15,464 bases of DNA from Ruminococcus flavefaciens (GTDB taxonomy: Bacteria > Bacillota > Clostridia > Oscillospirales > Ruminococcaceae). Below the pieces are notes generated by a model. It was not told where the DNA came from. It searched no databases and saw only the letters and a list, made by a program, of their open reading frames with translations. The stretch is from positions 1 through 15,464 of the forward strand of contig CADBQF010000243.1 in the NCBI GenBank assembly GCA_902796705.1, in the 5' to 3' direction. Made by a program: the position numbers and the translations under genes. Shown one piece after another: positions 7,127-14,817 of this stretch (position 1 is its first letter; every line of letters begins with the position of its first letter).

Positions 7127-7803
7127 CTTCTTCTTGTACTGAGGATAAGCCTGAGAAGCTGGAGAAGTGATACGACGAGTGCAGTCACGTAAGTCATAGC
7201 TGCTGCTCTGAGTACCTTTTTCGCCTTGGGTATCTCGCTGCTTTCAAGGATATAGCAGGAATCGAGCGTCTTCAAAGCTCTGCTGCTCGCATCGAATTCT
7301 ACCGGGAGCGTAACGATCTGGAAGAGAACGACTGCTGCGAACATTCCGATAGACAGATAGATGAGCGGTGTTCCTATCGTCATCTCACTGAGGACGATGC
7401 CTATAAGAAGCACGAAATACCACAGTCTGGAGCAGATATTCGTTACAGGAACAAGCTTGCTCCTGATGACGATAGGCGTGTAGTTCTCTGCGTGCTGACA
7501 GGCATGGCCGCACTCATGAGCAGCCACTCCGATAGCGGATACGGAAGTTTTCCCGTATACAGCATCGGAAAGTCTTACGACATTTGCAGACGGATCGTAG
7601 TGATCCGTGAGATTTCCGCTTATATGCTCTATCCTTACGTTTTGCAGGCCGTTATTGTCGAGGATCTGCCTTGCTACCATATCGGCTGTCAGACCTCGTG
7701 AGTTGAGCTGCTTGCTGTACTTCTTGAATGTCAGTGAGACATTGATCTGTGCTGCGATCGGCAGCAGGATCATAGCCAGTATAAAAAGTATATACAAACC
7801 CAT
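7123..7803 (-). CDS. YugP-type membrane zinc metallopeptidase
   Basis: A 226-aa membrane protein of the neutral zinc metallopeptidase family (B. subtilis YugP, Pfam Zn_peptidase_2). An N-terminal membrane helix (about 3-22) is followed by a soluble segment, the zinc site HECGH (96-100), hydrophobic segments at about 123-144, 146-168 and 197-221, and a basic C-terminus (RRR). The conserved LPVEFDASSRA (166-176) may supply the third zinc ligand through E169. The physiological substrate is unknown to me. An excellent Shine-Dalgarno (GGAGGT) sits in the 13-nt gap after fmt. Its place between fmt and rsmB differs from B. subtilis but fits clostridial versions of this cluster as I recall them. Confidence 0.88.
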   Translation of the reverse strand: MGLYILFILAMILLPIAAQINVSLTFKKYSKQLNSRGLTADMVARQILDNNGLQNVRIEHISGNLTDHYDPSANVVRLSDAVYGKTSVSAIGVAAHECGHACQHAENYTPIVIRSKLVPVTNICSRLWYFVLLIGIVLSEMTIGTPLIYLSIGMFAAVVLFQIVTLPVEFDASSRALKTLDSCYILESSEIPKAKKVLRAAAMTYVTALVVSLLQLLRLILSTRRR

Positions 7804-7816
7804 ATTATACCTCCGT

Positions 7817-8746
7817 TCAGCCTAAGATATCGCCTTTATTGAGTTTTCTTCCACGAAGGAAGTCAGCGGTCTTCATACGCTTTCCGCCTTCGAGCTGTAT
7901 CTCTGTGAATGAGATACATTTTCCGTCACCGCATTTCACGGTGAACTTTTCGGGAACGACGATGCTGCCGTTCTCTGCGTCCGGAGCAATATCGTCCGAT
8001 AATTCAGATGCAAATACTTTCAGCCTCTTTCCGCCGAGCATAGTGAAGCCTGTGACTCCACGGACGGTATTGTGTACCTGCGATGCCGGCTTCGAGAAAT
8101 CGAGAGCACTCATCTCTTTCTTTATCATCGGAGAATAGCTGGAGAGCGAATCGTCCTGCTTTTCCGGAACGAGCGTGCCGTTTTCGACAGCTTCGAGAGT
8201 TTTCATCAGAACTTCTCCGCCCATTTCCGAAAGGCGTGCGTAAAGCTCCTGATAAGTCTCATTTTCGCCTATCTCCGTCTTTTCTCTGATAAGCATATCG
8301 CCTGTATCGAGTCCCTCTGACATCTGCATCGATGTTACGCCGGTCTCCTTTTCGCCGTTGAGGATACACCAGTTTATAGGAGCAGCTCCCCTGTAAGCCG
8401 GGAGAAGTGAGGCGTGGATATTTATGCAGCCGTGTGCCGGGAGTTCAAGTATCTCCTTCGGGAGTATCTGACCGTATGCTGTAACGACTATGAGGTCGGG
8501 AGCAATATCGTTCAGAATTTTCATAGACTCCTCTGCATCTTCGCCCTTTCTGAGCGAGATCGGCTGATAGACGGGAATGTCATATTCAAGTGCAGCACTC
8601 TTCACGGGAGTCGGTATCATCTTGTATCCTCTGCCCTTCGGCTTGTCGGGCTGAGTGAAAACTGCTGCTACTTCGTGGCTGCTCTCCGCAAGGACTTTCA
8701 GGCACGGGACAGCAAATTCAGGTGTTCCCATGAACACTATCTTCAT
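7817..8746 (-). CDS. fmt: Methionyl-tRNA formyltransferase
   Basis: Transfers formyl from 10-formyl-THF to Met-tRNA(fMet), producing the bacterial initiator. The 309-aa product has an N-terminal formyltransferase domain starting MKIVFMGTPEFAVP, the active-site segment CINIHASLLPAYRGAAPI (N109, H111) and GLDTGDM (D147), and a C-terminal tRNA-binding domain (about 205-309). I start at the ATG at 8746: it matches the invariant family N-terminus and has GGAGG 8 nt upstream. An in-frame ATG twelve codons earlier lies inside def and has no support. The neighbour def removes the formyl group, so the two opposed steps are co-expressed. Confidence 0.97.
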   Translation of the reverse strand: MKIVFMGTPEFAVPCLKVLAESSHEVAAVFTQPDKPKGRGYKMIPTPVKSAALEYDIPVYQPISLRKGEDAEESMKILNDIAPDLIVVTAYGQILPKEILELPAHGCINIHASLLPAYRGAAPINWCILNGEKETGVTSMQMSEGLDTGDMLIREKTEIGENETYQELYARLSEMGGEVLMKTLEAVENGTLVPEKQDDSLSSYSPMIKKEMSALDFSKPASQVHNTVRGVTGFTMLGGKRLKVFASELSDDIAPDAENGSIVVPEKFTVKCGDGKCISFTEIQLEGGKRMKTADFLRGRKLNKGDILG

Positions 8747-8750
8747 TGTA

Positions 8751-9212
8751 TCATTCCTCCTTTGGTACGAAGAATTCCTCAACTATCTCGGTGAAAACGT
8801 GGCCGTCGAGGTGATCGTTCTCGTGGCATACGCACTGAGCTCCGAGAGCGGTGAAGTCACGTTCATACCAGTTTCCGTTCCTGTCCTGAGCTTTGAGGTG
8901 ACAGCTCATAGGACGTGTGACGATGCCCCAAACATTCGGGCATGAAAGGCAGCCTTCCTGAACACGCTGCTTTCCCTCTTTCATCGTTACTTCGGGGTTT
9001 ATGGCTTCAAAGCTTCCCTCTTCGAGGTGCATTATGAATATCCTCCTGCACAGACCGATCTGAGGTGCAGCGAGTCCGAGTCCCTGAGCCTTGTCAAGAG
9101 TCTCGTGCATATCATCAAGGAGGGTGGCAAGCTTCTCGTCAAATTTGTCAACAGGCTTGCAGACCTTGTGGAGACTTTCGTCCTTATCTGTCAGTATTTT
9201 TCTGAGTGCCAT
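8751..9212 (-). CDS. def: Peptide deformylase
   Basis: Metalloenzyme that removes N-formyl from nascent proteins at the ribosome exit. From the chosen start the product is 153 aa, with all three motifs: GLGLAAPQIG (44-53), EGCLSCP (86-92, metal ligand C88) and HENDH (130-134, with H130, E131 and H134). Starting MALRKIL resembles many family members. Of two in-frame ATGs, the one at 9221 is only 1-2 nt after the AAGGA Shine-Dalgarno, while the one at 9212 is about 10 nt away, so I prefer 9212; the alternative adds three residues. The priA stop lies 15 nt upstream of the chosen start. The GAGGA at the gene's end serves as the fmt ribosome-binding site. Confidence 0.95.
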   Translation of the reverse strand: MALRKILTDKDESLHKVCKPVDKFDEKLATLLDDMHETLDKAQGLGLAAPQIGLCRRIFIMHLEEGSFEAINPEVTMKEGKQRVQEGCLSCPNVWGIVTRPMSCHLKAQDRNGNWYERDFTALGAQCVCHENDHLDGHVFTEIVEEFFVPKEE

Positions 9213-9227
9213 TTTATCCATATCCTT

Positions 9228-11678
9228 TCATACGCCTGCATCGCCGTTCATATCGGCATAAAGGCTAACACCGGACATATCCCTGAGCTTTGAGGACTCT
9301 TTGAGGATACTGCTGATGAAGCCACGCATCTCGGCATTGTTTTTGCATTTTATGATTATCCTGTAGCGGTACTTTCCGTTGAGTTTCCCGTAGGAACATC
9401 TCACCGGGCCAAGCACACGCACGGGAGTTTTCGGCTGTAATCTCCGCAGGGAAGCTCTCATAAGCTCCATGACGGCATCTGTGCCTTTTTTGACTTGTTC
9501 CTCTGTATTTCCGGCAAAAGCGAGTATGCACATATCGCATATCGGCGGAAATATCATGGCACGGCGGATAGCTATCTCCTCATTGTAGAAAGCCTTGTAG
9601 TCCTGACCGGCAGCGAGATTCATGACGTAGTGGTCGGGCATGAAAGTCTGCAAGACCGCTCTGCCCTTCTTCTCTCCTCTGCCGCTCCTGCCTACTACCT
9701 GCGTGATGAGCGAGAATGTTCTCTCATAGCTGCGGAAATCTCCGGCGAAGAGAGCTTTATCGACCGAAAGCACGCCGACGAGCGTTACATTCGGGAAGTC
9801 GAGTCCCTTGCCTATCATCTGAGTACCTGCCATGATGTCGTATTCTCCCCTCCTGAACGCATTGAAGCCTTTTTCGTAGGAATATCTTGAAAAAGTCGTA
9901 TCGGCGTCCATTCGCAGTATCCTTGCCTGCGGGAAATACATATTAAGTTCTTCTTCGAGCTTCTGAGTGCCGAAACCCATATGTCTGAGCCGCACCGAGC
10001 CGCAGGTCGGGCATTTTTCCGGCATTTCGGAAACATAGCCGCAGTAGTGGCACATCATGCGATCGTTTTTCTTGTGGTATGTCAGCGGAACTGAGCAGTT
10101 CGGGCAGTATACCGGCTGGGAGCAGTCACAGCAGTTTATTATAGTATGATAACCTCTCCTGTTGAGAAGAAGTATCGTCTGCTCGCCGTTTTCGAGATTC
10201 TGTTTTATCTCATTTGTAAGACGGCGGCTGAATTCTGTTATATTGCCGCAGCTCCGCTCTTCGTTCATATCGACTATCTCGACATCGGGAAGAATGCTGC
10301 TGCTGTAGCGGTGCTTCATCTCAAGGAGGTGATACACGCCTTTTTCAGCGTAGTAATAGCTCTCCACCGACGGAGTTGCCGACGCAAGGAGCAGAACTGC
10401 CCCGTGATACGCACATCTCTGTTTTGCGATGTCATGAGTATAGTATCTCGGTGAACTTTCCGATTTATACGAACGTTCGCCTTCTTCGTCGAGTATAATT
10501 ATGCCTATGTCCTCAAGGGGGGCAAAAACGGCACTTCTCGTACCGATGACGATATCGGCTTCGCCACGCTTTATCCGCTTGTACTCGTCAAATCTTTGAA
10601 ATAAAGAAAGACCACTGTGTATAACTGCTACACGTTCTCCAAACAATGCTTTAAATCTTCTTTGCACCTGTGGAGTAAGACCTATCTCCGGTATAAGAAG
10701 CATCGCCTTCTTTCCGGAAGATATGGTAAAATGTATGAGTTTTTCAAATACAGATGTCTTTCCGCTGCCTGTGACTCCGTGGAGGAGGAAGACTTCCGGT
10801 CTGCCGGAGGCTATCCTCTTTGACACGGCATCGAATACGTTCTGTTGTTCTTCTGAAAGTACTATGTTTTCAGGAGACACTCTTTCATATTCTTCAGAAT
10901 CAACTATTCGATAATATTCAGCTTCATATTCTTCTGCTGCACCTTTTTCCGCAAGGTTTTTTATAACAATAGGAGTTACACCACACATATACGCAGCTTC
11001 ATTTACCGTCATTGCACCATTATCCATTAGAAAATCGGCAACTTTTTTCTGCTTTTCAGTAAGACTTATTTCTTCTGGAGAATCAAGATATCTTTGTGTA
11101 AGGCGTACACTTTTAACGTAAGCATCTTTTACATTCTGACGAAACTTATCATTAGGGCAAAGCAAACCTTTCTTACAAAGCTCATCTAAATATTTTCTTC
11201 CATTCGCAGTAATATGTTCCTCTATTATAGAATCAAATTCCTGTTCATTTTTCGACAAACGAAGCTTTTTCAACAGCTCTGAACCATTTACTGATAAATC
11301 CTTACTGCTATAGTTACTTTGTAAAAGAATATACTTCTCCGATATCTTTATTGACATAGCAGGAGAAAGCATAGTTTTAACAGCATCAAACCACGTACAA
11401 AAAGTACGGCTATGGAGGTATTCAGCAAGTCCAAGGAGTTCTTCCGAAAGAACAGGTTTTATATCTATAACCGAAATTATAGATTTTAACCCTTTTGTTT
11501 CGCTTTTTGAAAGTCGAAAAATCATTCCGACTCTATGATTATTTCCTATGCCAAAAGGAACTATTACACGGCAGCCACAAGCTATTGTCTGAGATAATTC
11601 TTCTGGAATTGCATATGAAAAAAGCTTATCAAAAGAATACAATGCCGAGCTGACGGCAATTTCCGCTGTAAGGGACAT
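9228..11678 (-). CDS. priA: PriA, primosomal 3'-5' DNA helicase for replication restart
   Basis: Recognises stalled forks and D-loops and reloads the replicative helicase. The 816-aa protein has an N-terminal 3' DNA-binding domain (about 1-105), a poorly conserved winged-helix region (about 130-265) and a superfamily 2 helicase core: Walker A GVTGSGKT (301-308), motif II DEEG (397-400), SATPS (433-437) and motif VI QVVGRSGRG (660-668). The zinc-binding insert has four CxxC pairs (C516/C519, C525/C528, C543/C546, C556/C559). Motif II ends in Gly where most PriA have His. The 5' third, roughly 10855-11640, is much more AT-rich than the rest. The ATG shares one base with the rpoZ stop (TGATG) and has no clear Shine-Dalgarno, so translation is probably coupled. 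Confidence 0.95.
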   Translation of the reverse strand: MSLTAEIAVSSALYSFDKLFSYAIPEELSQTIACGCRVIVPFGIGNNHRVGMIFRLSKSETKGLKSIISVIDIKPVLSEELLGLAEYLHSRTFCTWFDAVKTMLSPAMSIKISEKYILLQSNYSSKDLSVNGSELLKKLRLSKNEQEFDSIIEEHITANGRKYLDELCKKGLLCPNDKFRQNVKDAYVKSVRLTQRYLDSPEEISLTEKQKKVADFLMDNGAMTVNEAAYMCGVTPIVIKNLAEKGAAEEYEAEYYRIVDSEEYERVSPENIVLSEEQQNVFDAVSKRIASGRPEVFLLHGVTGSGKTSVFEKLIHFTISSGKKAMLLIPEIGLTPQVQRRFKALFGERVAVIHSGLSLFQRFDEYKRIKRGEADIVIGTRSAVFAPLEDIGIIILDEEGERSYKSESSPRYYTHDIAKQRCAYHGAVLLLASATPSVESYYYAEKGVYHLLEMKHRYSSSILPDVEIVDMNEERSCGNITEFSRRLTNEIKQNLENGEQTILLLNRRGYHTIINCCDCSQPVYCPNCSVPLTYHKKNDRMMCHYCGYVSEMPEKCPTCGSVRLRHMGFGTQKLEEELNMYFPQARILRMDADTTFSRYSYEKGFNAFRRGEYDIMAGTQMIGKGLDFPNVTLVGVLSVDKALFAGDFRSYERTFSLITQVVGRSGRGEKKGRAVLQTFMPDHYVMNLAAGQDYKAFYNEEIAIRRAMIFPPICDMCILAFAGNTEEQVKKGTDAVMELMRASLRRLQPKTPVRVLGPVRCSYGKLNGKYRYRIIIKCKNNAEMRGFISSILKESSKLRDMSGVSLYADMNGDAGV
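10570..11640. other. AT-rich, compositionally atypical segment within priA
   Basis: Hand counts of 60-nt lines give 18-22 G+C at 10861-10920, 11041-11100, 11101-11160, 11221-11280 and 11281-11340 (30-37%), against 34 of 60 (57%) at 9601-9660 and 32 of 60 at 10501-10560. Lines between 10561 and 10740 are intermediate (38-42%), with a return to about 50% at 10741-10860. Normal composition resumes for the first dozen priA codons (after about 11640). The reading frame is intact throughout. The cause is inferred (see findings). Confidence 0.7.
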
Positions 11679-11887
11679 CAGTCAGTGTTGGTGGGATTTG
11701 TGTAAACTATCTTACACTTTCCGCTTGCTATCTCCTCAACAGCCGTTTTTACGGGCTTTTCTTCAAGCACCTGATTATTCTCGTAGAGTTCGTCCGTTAT
11801 CTCTCTTGCACGCTTTGCAACGGCGATAACGAGTGAGTAGGGACTCTCATTCTTTGAAATTATCTGGTTTACTGCTGGTCTTAACAT
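11678..11887 (-). CDS. rpoZ: RNA polymerase omega subunit
   Basis: Small subunit that helps RNA polymerase assembly by holding the beta-prime subunit. The product is 69 aa, normal for Firmicutes. The N-terminus ([20 protein letters not shown]) and the segment AVAKRAREITDEL (22-34) match the family, and the KPVKTAVEEIASGK helix (44-57) is typical. The ATG overlaps the gmk stop as TAATG, with GAGGTG 8 nt upstream. The stop overlaps priA by one base; coaBC, which sits here in Bacillus, is missing. Confidence 0.95.
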   Translation of the reverse strand: MLRPAVNQIISKNESPYSLVIAVAKRAREITDELYENNQVLEEKPVKTAVEEIASGKCKIVYTNPTNTD

Positions 11888-12486
11888 TATTTCAACACCT
11901 CATTTATAATATCGCCCGAATTTGCAGCCTTGAGCTTCTCTGCACGCATAACGGCAAAGAAATCGTCTACTGCATCTTCAAGAGCGTCGTTGACAATGAC
12001 GTAATCATACTTTTCGGCAAGAGCTATCTCGCCTGCTGCCTGTGAGATCCTCTCCTCGATGACTTCCTGAGTCTCTGTGCCTCTCTTGTTGAGACGGCGG
12101 CGGAGTTCGCTCACGGAAGGCGGAGCGATGAAGATGAAGACCGCATCAGGACGCTTCTGACGTATCTTCATAGCACCCTGTACTTCTATCTCAAGGATAA
12201 CATCTATGCCTTTTTCGAGGTACGGATCGACTTCCGAGAGGAGCGTTCCGTAGTAATTGCCGCAGTATTCGGCATACTCCAGGAACATATCCTTACCGAT
12301 ACGATCCTCGAAGTCCTCACGGCTTATGAAGTGGTAGTTCACGCCGTCCACATCGCCCGGACGTGGGGAGCGTGTCGTTGCAGACACCGAACACCTGAAT
12401 CCGTCGTTTTTGAGGATCTGTTCGAGCATCGTGCCTTTTCCGCAGCCTGACGGAGCGGAGAATACTATGAGTCTTCCTTTACTCAT
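11887..12486 (-). CDS. gmk: Guanylate kinase
   Basis: Phosphorylates GMP to GDP with ATP, a step in GTP and (p)ppGpp supply. The 199-aa product has the expected length. The P-loop [10 protein letters not shown] (10-19), the GMP-binding region [19 protein letters not shown] (35-53), YYGT (78-81), the lid motif RLNKRGTE (131-138) and DYVIVND (161-167) are all present. The ATG lies 8 nt inside the remA 3' end, and an AGGAGG about 11 nt upstream falls in remA codons. In Bacillus (p)ppGpp inhibits this enzyme; that is family knowledge and is not visible here. Confidence 0.96.
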   Translation of the reverse strand: MSKGRLIVFSAPSGCGKGTMLEQILKNDGFRCSVSATTRSPRPGDVDGVNYHFISREDFEDRIGKDMFLEYAEYCGNYYGTLLSEVDPYLEKGIDVILEIEVQGAMKIRQKRPDAVFIFIAPPSVSELRRRLNKRGTETQEVIEERISQAAGEIALAEKYDYVIVNDALEDAVDDFFAVMRAEKLKAANSGDIINEVLK

Positions 12487-12736
12487 CTTCGTCTTGACCT
12501 CCTGAACCGTTTATCCTTGCAGCGAGAGTCTCTGTTATGAGTGACGAGAGGACGATATGTCCGCTGTCCATGACTATCACTGCCCTTGTCTTCCTGCCGT
12601 AGGTGGCATCTATCGCCATGCCGCTGTCCCTTGCCTCCTGGACGAGTCTCTTGACGGGGGCGGATTCGGGGCTGACTATCGATATTATCCTGTCGGCAGA
12701 TATCATATTTCCGTAACCGATACTTATGAGCTTCAT
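12479..12736 (-). CDS. remA: RemA-family DNA-binding regulatory protein (DUF370)
   Basis: An 85-aa protein close to B. subtilis RemA, with the signature [20 protein letters not shown] (18-37) and [19 protein letters not shown] (42-60). B. subtilis RemA oligomerises, binds DNA and activates biofilm-matrix and osmoprotection operons. The family is also conserved in non-biofilm Firmicutes beside gmk, where its targets are unclear. The C-terminus is an acidic tail (QDEDE). The ATG follows the yloC stop by one base and lacks a good Shine-Dalgarno, so translation is probably coupled to yloC. Confidence 0.93.
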   Translation of the reverse strand: MKLISIGYGNMISADRIISIVSPESAPVKRLVQEARDSGMAIDATYGRKTRAVIVMDSGHIVLSSLITETLAARINGSGGQDEDE

Positions 12737-12737
12737 A

Positions 12738-13616
12738 TCATTCTATGTTCTGGATCTGCTCACGTATCTTTTCTATCTCAGCCTTCATATCGACAACGAT
12801 CTTCGTAACGCTGAGATCCTGTGCCTTTGAGCCGATAGTATTGACTTCACGGTTCATCTCCTGAACGATGAAATCGAGCTTTCTGCCGACCGCATCGCTG
12901 CTGTCGAGCATATCCCTGAGCTGGGAGATGTGGCTCCTGAGGCGGACAGTCTCCTCATCGACTGCTATCTTTTCAGCAAAAACGGCAGCCTCGGTAACGA
13001 TACGCTGCTCGTCGATGTCCTTTGATTCGAGTATCTCAGAGAGCTTCTGGCGGAGCTTGTTCCTGTAGTTCTCCACAGTCTTGGGAGAAAGCTCCTCTAC
13101 CTGACCTACCATTGAGAGGAGGAGGTCTGTCTTTGCGATGATATCGCTGCGGAGCTTGCTGCCCTCTGTCTCACGCATTGCTACAAATTTATCAAGTGCT
13201 TCCCCGGCGACTTCGGCGATGTCGTGCCATATCTGCTCCTCGTTGTCGGGAGCTTTCGTAACGCTGAAAATATCCGGGAGCTTGATGAGCTTTGAGAGGG
13301 AGAGGTCATCTTCAAGCGAGAATTCGTCCTTGATGCTCCTGAGTGCATTTATGTACCCCTGAGCGACTGATCTGTTCACTGTGATCTCGGTATCTTTTGC
13401 CTCGATATTGATGACTGTAACGGAGACTTCTGCCTTGCCTCTTGTTATGCCGGTCTTGAGGAGGGCTTTGAGTTTTTCGTCGATATAACTGTAGGAACGT
13501 GGTATGCGTGATGAATATTCATAGTATCTATGATTAACAGAGCGTATCTCGACAAGGATATCCCTGCCGCCTATGATCTTCTGGGCTCTGCCATAGCCTG
13601 TCATGCTTTTAAGCAC
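12738..13616 (-). CDS. yloC: YicC/YloC-family endoribonuclease
   Basis: A 292-aa member of the YicC family, of which E. coli YicC and B. subtilis YloC are reported endoribonucleases. The N-terminal signature SMTGYGRA (4-11), SVNHRYYE (26-33) and the C-terminal [13 protein letters not shown] (253-265) are diagnostic; a helical middle part links them. I keep the GTG at 13616 because relatives start four residues before MTGYGR. The ATG at 13604 has the better-spaced AAGGTG and remains possible (288 aa). It is the first gene of the operon, about 45 nt from the predicted transcription start. Confidence 0.92.
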   Translation of the reverse strand: MLKSMTGYGRAQKIIGGRDILVEIRSVNHRYYEYSSRIPRSYSYIDEKLKALLKTGITRGKAEVSVTVINIEAKDTEITVNRSVAQGYINALRSIKDEFSLEDDLSLSKLIKLPDIFSVTKAPDNEEQIWHDIAEVAGEALDKFVAMRETEGSKLRSDIIAKTDLLLSMVGQVEELSPKTVENYRNKLRQKLSEILESKDIDEQRIVTEAAVFAEKIAVDEETVRLRSHISQLRDMLDSSDAVGRKLDFIVQEMNREVNTIGSKAQDLSVTKIVVDMKAEIEKIREQIQNIE

Positions 13617-13660
13617 CTTATCGCCTGCTTTCTTTTTATTCTTTATTGCATAACTATACG

Positions 13661-13697
13661 ATTATATTATTATACCATGAACGCACTCAAAATGCAA
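13661..13697 (-). promoter_or_regulatory. Promoter(s) of the yloC-spoVM operon
   Basis: On the minus strand TTGCAT (13697-13692), a 17-nt spacer and TATAAT (13674-13669) preceded by TGG make an extended -10 sigma-A promoter with a weak -35. A second TATAAT (13666-13661) lies 18 nt from TTGAGT (13690-13685), giving a possible overlapping second start. The leader to the yloC GTG would be about 45 nt. It is the only good promoter I see ahead of the whole 13.5-kb gene block. Confidence 0.7.
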
Positions 13698-13704
13698 GCA
13701 TTTT
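13689..13704. promoter_or_regulatory. Perfect 7+7 dyad over the operon -35 (candidate operator)
   Basis: AAAATGCAAGCATTTT is an inverted repeat of 7 bp around a 2-bp centre. It covers the -35 TTGCAT at 13692-13697. A second AT-only palindrome, ATTTTATAAAAT (13700-13711), overlaps it. Symmetry and position suit a dimeric repressor site. No regulator can be named from the sequence, and the AT-rich arms make chance possible. Confidence 0.35.
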
Positions 13705-13756
13705 ATAAAATTTATGGCAGGTCAGCCCTCATATTCTCCATGTTATCAAAATATAC

Positions 13757-13785
13757 TTGATTTATTTTCTGAAATGTGGTAAAAT
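13757..13785 (+). promoter_or_regulatory. Promoter of the hydrolase-tex unit
   Basis: TTGATT (13757-13762), a 17-nt spacer and TAAAAT (13780-13785) preceded by TGG form a sigma-A promoter with an extended -10. Transcription would start near 13792, which makes the ATG at 13793 essentially leaderless and supports the start at 13820. Its -35 lies 60 bp from the -35 of the divergent operon. Confidence 0.7.
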
Positions 13786-13819
13786 ATTTATTATGGATCT
13801 TTCACGAGGGAGGTTTTTG

Positions 13820-14815
13820 ATGAATTACAAGAATATCGAACCGGAATTCATGGTGTCTGAATATATCATCAACGGCGGGACTGACTGCCGTGTTCCGGGA
13901 CTCTGTATAAGCATCGCCGTTCACCGTCCCAAAGGCGAACCGTGCGGTATCGTCCAGTTCATACACGGTATGAGCGAGCATAAGGAAAGGTACTTCCCTT
14001 TCATGGATCACCTTGTCGAAAAGGGTTATATATGTATAATCTCCGACAACCGTGGCCACGGAAAGAGCGTCGTTTCGCCGGAAGACCTCGGTTATATGTA
14101 TGACGAGCCGGAATACTTCATGCCCCACGACCAGGAGTGGATATATACCTTTGCGGACAGGCTTTTCCCCGATCTGCCGCATTTCATCATCGCTCACAGC
14201 CTCGGTTCTCTCATAGCAAGATGTATGCTCAACAGGAGGAAGATAACTCCGGACGGCGTGTTCCTGCTCGGTACTCCGTGTTACAACAAGCTCTCGGCTG
14301 CGGTGGATATGCTCGGTTCTGATTTTCTCAATAAGTTCGGTGAACGCTACAGAAGCACCGCTGTCAGCAGCTTCTCGGAGAATTTCTTCAACAGGAGATT
14401 CGGTGACGTTCCGCACTCGTGGATAAGCAGCGATCCCGAAACTGTAAGACATTTCACAGAAGATCCGCTCTGCGGCTTCACATATACTTTAAAGGGTTAC
14501 GCCGGTGTTCTGAGCATCATGAAGAGAGCCTATACTCCCGCTCCTGATGATGTACGCACTCCGACAAGTATCCCTGTGCATCTCATCTCCGGAAAGGACG
14601 ATCCGTGTATGTTCTCGGAGGAGAAGTTCTTCAGCTCCGTGGCTGCACTCGAAAATATGGGCTACATGAACGTTACCCACAGGCTCTACCCCGGCATGAG
14701 GCATGAGGTGCTGAATGAAATGGATAAAATGACCGTCTGGAACGATATTGCGGAAAAACTCGCACTCTGGTCATCGTCAGTTGACATCTCCTCCAGACGC
14801 AGTGAAAGGATTTAA
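13820..14815 (+). CDS. Alpha/beta hydrolase, monoacylglycerol lipase-like (serine hydrolase)
   Basis: A 331-aa alpha/beta hydrolase of the Hydrolase_4 (lysophospholipase/monoacylglycerol lipase) type, cytoplasmic with no signal peptide. Visible elements are the oxyanion-side HGMSEH (49-54), DNRGHG (76-81), the nucleophile elbow AHSLGS (S127), the acid in SGKDDP (D260 or D261) and the catalytic H295 in GMRHEVLNE (292-300). The elbow's first Gly is Ala. The substrate cannot be read from the sequence; a lipid or other ester is likely from the family. The start at 13820 is chosen for GGGAGG 6 nt upstream; in-frame ATGs at 13757 and 13793 lie at or before the predicted transcription start. tex begins 2 nt after the stop, so the two are likely co-transcribed. 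Confidence 0.88.
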   Translation: MNYKNIEPEFMVSEYIINGGTDCRVPGLCISIAVHRPKGEPCGIVQFIHGMSEHKERYFPFMDHLVEKGYICIISDNRGHGKSVVSPEDLGYMYDEPEYFMPHDQEWIYTFADRLFPDLPHFIIAHSLGSLIARCMLNRRKITPDGVFLLGTPCYNKLSAAVDMLGSDFLNKFGERYRSTAVSSFSENFFNRRFGDVPHSWISSDPETVRHFTEDPLCGFTYTLKGYAGVLSIMKRAYTPAPDDVRTPTSIPVHLISGKDDPCMFSEEKFFSSVAALENMGYMNVTHRLYPGMRHEVLNEMDKMTVWNDIAEKLALWSSSVDISSRRSERI

Positions 14816-14817
14816 AT

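Noticed and set aside
8810..8830. Degenerate deformylase motif (HENDH)
   Set aside because: The family pattern is HExDH with a variable third position, so Asn is allowed and the metal ligands are intact.
13793..13819. Earlier ATG starts for the hydrolase (13757 or 13793)
   Set aside because: Both lie at or before the predicted transcription start and lack a Shine-Dalgarno; 13820 has GGGAGG at the right distance.
13802..14452. 216-codon minus-strand ORF antisense to the hydrolase
   Set aside because: The plus frame is a clear alpha/beta hydrolase with promoter and Shine-Dalgarno; the antisense frame has no family features.
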